Below the pieces are notes generated by a model that saw only the letters and a list, made by a program, of their open reading frames with translations, was not told where the DNA came from and searched no databases. The translations under genes were made by a program, and so were the position numbers. 64,000 nt of DNA from DATATV01 sp035551355 (GTDB taxonomy: Bacteria > Actinomycetota > Actinomycetes > Mycobacteriales > Pseudonocardiaceae), in the NCBI GenBank assembly GCA_035551355.1, contig DASZNF010000066.1, positions 1-64,000 on the forward strand, in the 5' to 3' direction. Below, one piece after another: positions 58,120 to 64,000 of this stretch; position 1 is the first letter of the stretch; every line of letters starts with the position of its first letter.

Positions 58120-59181
58120 ATGAATGCGCGAGACAGCCGAGCCGGGGCCGAGGCGCACAAGGGCCCGAAGCAGCTTGTGCTGCGCACCTTCACCCGCGCG
58201 TGGCAAGGGAACATCTTCTCCGAGGCGGCCGAGGCGGCGTTCTGGCAGACGCTGTCGCTGCCCCCGCTGCTGCTGGGTCTGCTGGGCATCCTCGGCCACA
58301 TCGGGGACTGGCTGGGCCCGCAGGTGGTGTCCGGAGTCCAGGAGAAGATCATCGGCTTCTGCCGGACGGTGTTCAGCGGCAACGTGGTGACCACGATCAT
58401 CGAGCCGACCGTCAACGACATCCTGACCAAGTCGCAGGCCGAGGTGGCCTCGGTCGGGTTCCTGCTGTCGCTGTGGGCCGGCTCCTCGGCGATGGCCTCG
58501 TTCGTGGACGCCATCACCGTGGCCTACGACCAGTACGGCGTGCGCAACGAGGTGTGGCAGCGGATCTTCGCGCTGCTGCTGTACCTGGTCGGGCTGGTGC
58601 TGGCCATCATCGGGCTGCCGGTGCTGGCGCTGGGCCCGGACTTCCTGCCCAGGGTGTTCCCGGGCGGCTGGCAGCCCACGGTGAGCCGGATCGTGGGCAC
58701 GTTCTACTACCCGGTGGTCGCAGTGCTGCTGGTGGTCGCGCTGGCGACGCTGTACAAGCTGGCCCTGCCGCGCAAGCTGCCCTGGTACCGGGGCGTGCCC
58801 GGGGCGGTGCTGGCCATGGTGTTCTTCCTGCTGGGCAGCGTGGGCCTGCGCATCTATCTGTCCCAGATCACCCGCACGGGTTACACCTACGGTGCGCTGG
58901 CCGCGCCTATCGCGTTCCTGCTGTTCACCTTCTTCATCGGCCTGGCCATCGTGGTCGGCGCCCACTTCAACAGCGCGATCCAGGAGATGTGGCCGGCCAA
59001 GACCACCAACTACCCGCGGCGGCGGTGGCGCAAGCTCAAGGAGGTGCGGGCGGCCGAGCGGGCGCAGGACCAGTCTGGCCCGCCCGAGACCCTGGACGAC
59101 GAGCCCCTCGGCGAGCCGCCCGCAACCGAGAAACCCGCAACCGAGAAACCCTCGGACGAGTCGGCCGATCTCAGGTCCTGA
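58120..59181 (+). CDS. YhjD/YihY (BrkB)-family inner membrane protein
   Basis: The 353-residue protein has about six membrane helices, with the family segments NIFSEAAEAAFWQTLSLPPL, SVGFLLSLWAGSSAMASFVD, FALLLYLVGLVLAIIGLPVL, and PIAFLLFTFFIGLAIVVGAH then FNSAIQEMWP. Family members were once thought to be RNase BN; their role in lipid or envelope transport is under discussion. The tail has a repeated PATEKPATEK from a 15-base coding repeat. ATG 58120 is preferred to the ATG 22 codons upstream on grounds of family length. Confidence 0.88.
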   Translation: MNARDSRAGAEAHKGPKQLVLRTFTRAWQGNIFSEAAEAAFWQTLSLPPLLLGLLGILGHIGDWLGPQVVSGVQEKIIGFCRTVFSGNVVTTIIEPTVNDILTKSQAEVASVGFLLSLWAGSSAMASFVDAITVAYDQYGVRNEVWQRIFALLLYLVGLVLAIIGLPVLALGPDFLPRVFPGGWQPTVSRIVGTFYYPVVAVLLVVALATLYKLALPRKLPWYRGVPGAVLAMVFFLLGSVGLRIYLSQITRTGYTYGALAAPIAFLLFTFFIGLAIVVGAHFNSAIQEMWPAKTTNYPRRRWRKLKEVRAAERAQDQSGPPETLDDEPLGEPPATEKPATEKPSDESADLRS

Positions 59182-59200
59182 TCCCTCAGCCCGGCCACCG

Positions 59201-59395
59201 GCGGTCGAGGTGATCGAGCGCATGGGCCTCGCCCAAGCCATCCGGGCCCGGCACACCAACATCCGCGGTATGTCCTATGTGGATGAACGCGGCCGGGAAG
59301 CCGGTCGGCGGCCCGGCGGTTTCGACGAGGCCGACGTGGAGATCATCCGCGGCGACCTCACCGAAATCCTCTACCAGGCAAGGAAGAACGACTCA
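59201..59395 (+). pseudogene. Internal fragment of an FAD-dependent monooxygenase
   Basis: An open frame reads AVEVIERMGLAQAIRARHT, then NIRGMSYVDERGREAGRR and ADVEIIRGDLTEILYQA. These match residues roughly 35-105 of flavin monooxygenases of the PheA/TetX type, where this stretch follows the first FAD motif. The Rossmann start and all later domains are missing. It lies between the YhjD-like gene and the DUF3039 stop, so it is a remnant trimmed on both sides. Confidence 0.68.
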
Positions 59396-59650
59396 GTCGT
59401 CGCCGCCCGCGGGCATCCGCTCGTAGATCTTCTTGCACTCCGGGCACACCGGGGAGCCCGGCTTGGGCGAGCGGGTCACCGGGAAGACCTCGCCGCACAA
59501 CGCCACCACGTGCGAGCCCATCACGGCGCTCTCCGCGATCTTGTTCTTGCGGACGTAGTGGAACATCTTCGGCGTGTCGTCACCGGTGGTGTCCGTGCCC
59601 TCCGGACGGACATCGACTTCGGGCAACGTTGGGGTAGTCACGCCCTCCAT
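59393..59650 (-). CDS. DUF3039 domain protein
   Basis: The 85-residue protein matches the actinobacterial DUF3039 family. It has a short acidic N-terminus and the zinc-type Cys residues in VVALCGEVF and SPVCPECKKIYE, with MFHYVRKNKIAESAVMGSHV before them. It may bind metal; the role is unknown. The ATG at 59650 lacks a ribosome site; a GTG three codons in (VTTPTLPEVD), the usual family start, is also possible. It is divergent from psuG with 37 bases between. Confidence 0.88.
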   Translation of the reverse strand: MEGVTTPTLPEVDVRPEGTDTTGDDTPKMFHYVRKNKIAESAVMGSHVVALCGEVFPVTRSPKPGSPVCPECKKIYERMPAGGDD

Positions 59651-59687
59651 GATGCCATCGGGACCCGTTCGGGGAAGATGCTGATTC

Positions 59688-60620
59688 GTGAACGCGGGTA
59701 ACGAGACCGTCGAGGCGCGACTGTCCGAGGAGGTCGCGCAGGCGCTGGCCGAGGGCCGCGCGGTGGTGGCTCTGGAGAGCACCCTGCTGGCCCACGGGCT
59801 GCCGCCCGGCCGCAACCGGGCCGTGGGGCGACGGCTGGAAGCGGTGGTGCGCGAGCACGGCGCGGTGCCGGCCACCGTCGCCGTGCTGGACGGGCAACCG
59901 CTGGTGGGGTTGTCGGCCGGGGAACTGGACCGGGTGTGCGATCCGGCCGCCGAGCTGGCCAAGCTGTCCCGCCGGGATCTGGCCCCGGCCATCGCGCTGC
60001 GCCGCTGCGGGGCCACCACGGTGGCCGGCACCGCGGCGCTGGCCGCGGCCGCGGGCATCGGGGTGTTCGCCACCGGCGGCCTTGGCGGGGTGCACCGGGG
60101 CGCGGGCACCAGCTGGGACGTGTCGGCCGACCTGGACGTGCTGGCCGACACGCCGATCCTGGTGGTGTGCTCCGGGGTGAAGTCGGTGCTGGACATCGGC
60201 GCCACGCTGGAGGCGCTGGAGACCCGCTCGGTGCCCGTGCTGGGCCACGGCACCGACCGCTTCCCCGCGTTCTACCTTCGGGAATCCGAGTTCGAGGTGC
60301 CCTGGCGGGTGGACGACGCGGCCCAGGCGGCGGCGGTGTTCGCCGCGCACCGGGCCCAGCCCTTCCCCCGGTCCACCGGTATGGTGCTGGCCAACCCGAT
60401 CCCGGCCGCGCACGAGATGTCGGCCGAGCTGCACGACCGGTTGCTCACCGGCGGGCTGGAGCTGCTCGCGGCGCAGGGCGTGCGGGGCAAGGACGTCACC
60501 CCGGTGCTGCTGGAGCACTTCCACACGGCCAGCGACGGGGTGAGCCTGACCGCCAACGAGGAGCTGGTGGTGGCCAACGCCGAACTGGCCGCCGAGGTCG
60601 CGGTCGCGCTGGCCACGTGA
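59688..60620 (+). CDS. psuG: Pseudouridine-5'-phosphate glycosidase
   Basis: PsuG splits pseudouridine 5'-phosphate reversibly into uracil and ribose 5-phosphate, recycling modified nucleosides from RNA decay. The 310-residue protein contains VALESTLLAHGLPPG with the catalytic Glu near 30, ATGGLGGVHRGAG, CSGVKSVLDIGATLEALET with the catalytic Lys near 164, and TPVLLEHFHTASDGVSLTAN. Full length. GTG start. The kinase gene overlaps its stop by four bases, matching the psuK/psuG pathway pair. Confidence 0.95.
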   Translation: MNAGNETVEARLSEEVAQALAEGRAVVALESTLLAHGLPPGRNRAVGRRLEAVVREHGAVPATVAVLDGQPLVGLSAGELDRVCDPAAELAKLSRRDLAPAIALRRCGATTVAGTAALAAAAGIGVFATGGLGGVHRGAGTSWDVSADLDVLADTPILVVCSGVKSVLDIGATLEALETRSVPVLGHGTDRFPAFYLRESEFEVPWRVDDAAQAAAVFAAHRAQPFPRSTGMVLANPIPAAHEMSAELHDRLLTGGLELLAAQGVRGKDVTPVLLEHFHTASDGVSLTANEELVVANAELAAEVAVALAT

Positions 60621-61498
60621 GCCCGGCGGTGGGCCCAACCATCCTGGTGGCCGGGGACGCCGGATTGGACGTGCTGGCCCGGCCGCACGGCCCGATCGTG
60701 CCCGGCGAGGACAGCCGGGCCGAGGTGCGCACCGCGCTGGGCGGGGCGGCGGCCAACACGGCGGCCTGGCTGGCCGCGGGGGGCGCGGATCCGGTGCTGG
60801 TCGGCCGGGTGGGCGAGGATCCGGCCGGTGGGCAGGTGCGGGCCGAGCTGACCGCGGCCGGGGTGCGCTGCGCGCTGACCACCGACCCGGACGCGCGCAC
60901 CTGCTGCGTGGTGGTGCTGGTGGACGAGCACGGCCAGCGCAGCATGCTGCCCGATCGGGGCGCGGGCGCCCGCCTGTCCCCCGCCGACCTGCCGACCGAG
61001 CTGCTGACCAAGGCCACGCACCTGCACCTGTCCGGTTACGTGCTGCTGGACGAGACCTCGCGGCCGGCCGGGATCGCCATGCTGGCCGCGGCCCGCGCGG
61101 CCGGGCTGACCACCTCGGTGGATCCGCAGTCGGCCGCACTGATCGGCGATCCGGCGTGGCTGCTGGCCGCGCTGACCGGCGTCGACCTGCTGCTGCCCAA
61201 CGAGGCGGAGGTGCGCGCGCTGACCGGCGCGGCCGACCCGGCGGCGCTGCTGGACACGGTCGGCGCGGTGGCCATGACCATGGGCGCGCGCGGAGCGCGC
61301 TGGATGGATCAGCAGGCGGCGATCAGCGTCCCGGGTCAGGCGGTGACCTGCGTGGACACCACCGGAGCCGGGGACGCGTTCAACGGCGGCCTGCTGGCCG
61401 CGTGGTGCGCGGGCGCGAGCCGGGCCGACGCGCTGGGCGCCGGAGTCGCCGCGGCCAGCCAGGCGATCGGCCGCCTCGGCGCCCACCCACCGCGTTGA
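60617..61498 (+). CDS. PfkB-family carbohydrate kinase (probable pseudouridine kinase)
   Basis: The 293-residue kinase has the PfkB fold: GGAAANTAAWLAAGGADPVL near the N-terminus and the signature DTTGAGDAFNGGLLAAW with catalytic Asp near 252. It probably phosphorylates pseudouridine to the substrate of the adjacent PsuG, and so may be PsuK. The GTG overlaps the psuG stop (GTGA), so the two are translated together. Sequence alone cannot rule out another nucleoside or sugar. Confidence 0.85.
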   Translation: MSPAVGPTILVAGDAGLDVLARPHGPIVPGEDSRAEVRTALGGAAANTAAWLAAGGADPVLVGRVGEDPAGGQVRAELTAAGVRCALTTDPDARTCCVVVLVDEHGQRSMLPDRGAGARLSPADLPTELLTKATHLHLSGYVLLDETSRPAGIAMLAAARAAGLTTSVDPQSAALIGDPAWLLAALTGVDLLLPNEAEVRALTGAADPAALLDTVGAVAMTMGARGARWMDQQAAISVPGQAVTCVDTTGAGDAFNGGLLAAWCAGASRADALGAGVAAASQAIGRLGAHPPR

Positions 61499-61511
61499 CG
61501 CGGGTCCGCAG

Positions 61512-61844
61512 CTAACCGATCACCCGGTGTTCGCGTTCTTCCAGTTGCGGCGCGCTGTCCGGCCCGCCGTGATAGCGGTGCACGTCTTCGGCCTTGCGCG
61601 CCGGGCGGTCGTTGGCCAGCAACACGGCCACCCAGGGCAGTGGAATGGACACCGCGACGAAAATCAGCGCCAGCCACCAGGTCTGCACGAAAATCCCGGC
61701 CAGGATCAGGCATGGGATGCGCATCAACATCATCACTATGTAGCGACGTTTGCGGGCGGCGAGCTGGTCGTCCTGGGACGGCGCGGCGCCGGTGATCAGC
61801 ACCGGTGCGTCGTCTCGTTCGGGCCCTTGTCCCTGCTGCACCAC
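61512..61844 (-). CDS. DUF3099 membrane protein
   Basis: The 110-residue protein matches DUF3099: two hydrophobic helices (VMMLMRIPCLILAGIFVQTW and LALIFVAVSIPLPWVAVLLA) with a cytoplasmic charged tail containing NDRPARKAE. Function is unknown. GTG start. It is convergent with the kinase gene. Confidence 0.85.
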   Translation of the reverse strand: MVQQGQGPERDDAPVLITGAAPSQDDQLAARKRRYIVMMLMRIPCLILAGIFVQTWWLALIFVAVSIPLPWVAVLLANDRPARKAEDVHRYHGGPDSAPQLEEREHRVIG

Positions 61845-61947
61845 ATCACCTCCTCAGTTCCCCATCGTCGCACCCATAAGGAGGTTTGCCCACGAACGGG
61901 CTGGGTAAAAACAAGTTCAGTGGCCCGGTTGCCGACCGGGTCGGCGC

Positions 61948-62643
61948 TTACGAATCGCGGTCGTGCGCCGAACGGCGCCGGGCCACCGCAGCACCGCTCC
62001 CGCCCGACGTGCCGAACGACACCGACCGGCTCAACCGGTTGACCGCGTCGGGCGACGGTGCGGGCAGATCGGCCCAGACCACCTGCGCGCGGGCCGCGCC
62101 CTCGCGCAGCTGCCCGGCGTCCAGCTCGGTGTGCGTCTCGGGCACCTTCTCCGCGGGCCAGTCCAGCACCAGGGTCAGCCGGCCGCGCGGCGGCAGCGGC
62201 CACAGATAGAAGTCGTAGTGCCGGAAGTACTGGTCCCCGCCCCCGCTCTGCTGGCGCAGCACCACCCCATTGGCATCCGCCGCGGTGCGCGGCGGCGCGG
62301 GCCGGCGCGGCGCGATGGCCACCTTCCCGTCGGCGAACCGCAGCCCGAACCGGAAGGCCCAGTCGTCCGGATTGTCCCGCGGCGGAAAGCCAAGGCCGGT
62401 GCGCGCGGGCGGGGGCGCCCAGCGGCGCAGCACGGACAGCCCCAGCGTGACTCCCTCGGGCCAGCACCGCACCCCGACCAGCGCGATCCGCACGTTGTCC
62501 GACTGGCCGAGCACCCGCACGGTGGGCAGCACGGTGGGTAACACCCAACCTGAGGGCGGCCCGAGTCGGGCGGGCCCGGCCTGCTGCTCGACGGGCCGGT
62601 CGCGCCGCGGGTCGTAGCTCGACTCGCTGTCGAAGAACCCCAT
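61948..62643 (-). CDS. Hypothetical protein, actinobacterial
   Basis: The 231-residue protein starts GFFDSESSYDPRRDRP. Its middle is beta-rich with a RVLGQSDNVRIALVGVRCWP segment and Phe/Trp-rich patches (DDWAFRFGLRFADGKVAIA, YFRHYDFYLWPLPPRGRLTL). No signal peptide, membrane helix or catalytic motif is seen. The family was not recognised. The ATG is on a minus-strand frame divergent from dtd. Confidence 0.75.
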   Translation of the reverse strand: MGFFDSESSYDPRRDRPVEQQAGPARLGPPSGWVLPTVLPTVRVLGQSDNVRIALVGVRCWPEGVTLGLSVLRRWAPPPARTGLGFPPRDNPDDWAFRFGLRFADGKVAIAPRRPAPPRTAADANGVVLRQQSGGGDQYFRHYDFYLWPLPPRGRLTLVLDWPAEKVPETHTELDAGQLREGAARAQVVWADLPAPSPDAVNRLSRSVSFGTSGGSGAAVARRRSAHDRDS

Positions 62644-62725
62644 GGCCCACACCCTGGCACGGCGGTCACGCATGGTGAAGCGGCTGCGACAATCGCGGCA
62701 CAGCTGTGATGCGAAGGGTGGCGGG

Positions 62726-63151
62726 ATGCGGGCGGTGGCGGCGCGGGTGAGCCGGGCGAAGGTCACGGTGGACGACACGGTGGTCGGCGCGATCGACGAA
62801 CCGGGGCTGCTAGTGCTGCTGGGCGTCACCACCACCGACACCCGGGACCACGCGGCCACCATGGCCCGCAAGTTGCACGAGTTGCGCATCCTGGCCGACG
62901 AGCGGTCCTGCGCCAGCGCGGGCGCGCCGCTGCTGGTGGTCAGTCAATTCACGCTCTACGGGGATACCCGCAAAGGCCGCCGTCCATCGTGGACGGCCGC
63001 GGCCAGTGGGGAACTGGCGCAGCCGTTGGTGGACGCGGTGGTGGCCGAGTTGCGCGGGCGCGGAGCCGTGGTGCAGACCGGGAAGTTCGGCGCCCGGATG
63101 GCGGTGGAAAGTGTGAATGACGGGCCGTTCACGGTGATCGTGGAAGTGTGA
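62726..63151 (+). CDS. dtd: D-aminoacyl-tRNA deacylase
   Basis: Dtd removes D-amino acids mischarged onto tRNA. The 141-residue protein begins MRAVAARVSRAKVTVDD and has the catalytic SQFTLYGDTRKGRRP motif near 74-88 and the C-terminal VNDGPFTVIVEV, where the family usually reads NDGPVT. Full length. The ATG at 62726 matches the family start; upstream codons in frame do not. It precedes the sigB promoter region. Confidence 0.95.
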   Translation: MRAVAARVSRAKVTVDDTVVGAIDEPGLLVLLGVTTTDTRDHAATMARKLHELRILADERSCASAGAPLLVVSQFTLYGDTRKGRRPSWTAAASGELAQPLVDAVVAELRGRGAVVQTGKFGARMAVESVNDGPFTVIVEV

Positions 63152-63456
63152 GCGGCCAACCTGGAAGGGACGAGACCACTTCGGATCCGGCGGAACGCGC
63201 ATGATTCGCGGTCTCTCAGGGAAACCTCAGGCTAGCTGGAGCAACCGTTGTGAGCGTCGTGACGTCATCCCAGTAGGAAACCGGGAACGAATCCGCACAC
63301 GCGGACGTTTTCCAAGTGTCCAGCCTGACGGCGGGGCGGTCGGCGAAAGCAGGCCGCGCGCGGAACGGCTCGTCGCGCAACGGAGCTCGGCGTCGTGACA
63401 CAGCCGCATACCCAAACCCGTCCCTGGCTAGGCCCGACACAGGGGGAGGTAGCACC
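63152..63456 (+). other. 305-base region upstream of sigB
   Basis: No gene is supported. The region carries the stress-type promoter listed separately. A weaker GGGAAAC (63219) to GTT (63247) pair has a 21-base spacer and is less convincing. The leader from the promoter to the ATG would be about 140 bases. Confidence 0.6.
63283..63309 (+). promoter_or_regulatory. ECF/stress-sigma promoter of sigB
   Basis: GGGAAC at 63283-63288 and CGTT at 63306-63309 are 17 bases apart. This matches the SigE/SigH/SigR consensus. In M. tuberculosis the sigB gene is controlled by such stress sigma factors. Control here is inferred from the pattern and the conserved gene order. Confidence 0.7.
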
Positions 63457-64000
63457 ATGACCGTCCCGCAGACCACGGAGCGTGAGGTCTCGGTCTCGGA
63501 AATCACCGAGGCCGACCTCGACGCGCAGAGCCCGGCGGCCGACCTGGTTCGAGTGTATCTCAACGGAATCGGCAAACGTGCACTGCTGACCGCGGAGCAG
63601 GAAGTCGAGCTGGCCAAGCGGATCGAGGCGGGTGTGTTCGCCCAGCACATGCTGGACACCGCCAAATCGCTGCCGCCCAAGCGCCGCAGTGAACTCTCCG
63701 CGCTGATCCGCGACGGCCGGGTGGCCAAGAACCACCTGCTGGAGGCCAACCTCCGGCTGGTCGTCTCGCTGGCCAAGCGCTACACCGGCCGCGGCATGCC
63801 GCTGCTGGACCTGATCCAGGAGGGGAACCTGGGTCTGATCCGCGCCGTGGAGAAGTTCGACTACGCCAAGGGCTACAAGTTCTCCACCTACGCCACCTGG
63901 TGGATCCGCCAGGCCATCACGCGTGGCATGGCCGACCAGAGCCGCACCATCCGGCTGCCGGTCCACCTGGTCGAACAGGTGAACAAGCTGGCCCGGGTCA
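63457..64000 (+). CDS. sigB: RNA polymerase sigma factor SigB, C-terminus beyond window
   Basis: The 181 visible codons encode a non-essential primary-like sigma factor. LDAQSPAADLVRVYLNGIGK matches the SigB N-terminus of mycobacteria, and regions 1.2 to 3 follow with the canonical EANLRLVVSLAKRY, KFDYAKGYKFSTYATWW and LPVHLVEQVNKLARV. There is no long N-terminal extension, unlike SigA. GGGGGAGG lies before the ATG. The window ends in region 3. Confidence 0.95.
   Translation, partial: MTVPQTTEREVSVSEITEADLDAQSPAADLVRVYLNGIGKRALLTAEQEVELAKRIEAGVFAQHMLDTAKSLPPKRRSELSALIRDGRVAKNHLLEANLRLVVSLAKRYTGRGMPLLDLIQEGNLGLIRAVEKFDYAKGYKFSTYATWWIRQAITRGMADQSRTIRLPVHLVEQVNKLARV

Overview
The window is chromosomal DNA from a high-GC actinomycete. 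Genes have strongly GC-biased third codon positions, GTG and TTG starts are common, and many starts sit 6-8 bases after a TANNNT box with no Shine-Dalgarno sequence. The order of the housekeeping genes (hemQ, hemY, hemE, DUF3000, RNase D, dxs, TrmA-like methyltransferase, APC-type K+ permease, ceoB/ceoC, DUF3159, OB-fold protein, alpha/beta hydrolase, DUF3710, dut, DUF3093, DUF4193, cei, suhB, ppgK, sigA, sigB) follows the Mycobacterium tuberculosis Rv2676c-Rv2710 block. Together with the ROK/sugar ABC operon and other accessory genes this suggests a Pseudonocardiales-type organism. That placement is inference from synteny, not a database match. No rRNA, tRNA, insertion sequence, prophage or CRISPR array was seen.

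Layout. 1-3.8 kb: a two-component system cut by the window edge, then a GntR regulator whose 3' end overlaps a polysaccharide deacetylase gene. 3.9-7.1 kb: asparaginase-II family protein, small membrane protein, MsrB, class III CoA-transferase. 7.1-11.1 kb: haem genes hemQ, hemY and hemE with an AT-rich, palindrome-bearing 540-base gap. 11.2-17.9 kb: DUF3000 protein, LuxR-type response regulator, RNase D, and the fadA-fadB beta-oxidation operon behind paired operators. 18.0-22.0 kb: a possible membrane-stress locus of two AIM24-family zinc-ribbon proteins, an SPFH/zinc-ribbon protein and a two-helix membrane protein. 22.4-28.8 kb: an accessory stretch with PhzF, an Lrp regulator beside a truncated EamA transporter, a second two-component system, an AraC/VOC pair, and a TetR-controlled flavin monooxygenase. 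28.9-36.3 kb: a Gly-rich membrane protein and an apparent operon kimA-like, trmA-like, dxs, mbfA-like. 36.5-45 kb: glycosyltransferase, ceoB/ceoC, and small conserved actinobacterial genes including dut. 45.5-49.6 kb: cei, suhB, ppgK, sigA. 49.6-63.2 kb: secreted G1-type peptidase, DUF7455 protein, ROK/sugar ABC operon, helicase, YhjD-like membrane protein, psuG/kinase pair, dtd. 63.3 kb to the end: sigB behind a stress-type (ECF sigma) promoter, cut by the window edge.

How the parts fit. The haem genes carry out late haem synthesis through the coproporphyrin route. KimA-like permease and CeoB/CeoC form a K+ homeostasis group. FadA and FadB perform the last beta-oxidation steps. Three decayed genes (EamA, VOC, FAD monooxygenase) mark deletion scars in the accessory stretches. 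Short tandem repeats of 14-36 bases recur at the 3' boundaries of minus-strand genes. Several strong intergenic hairpins probably end transcripts.
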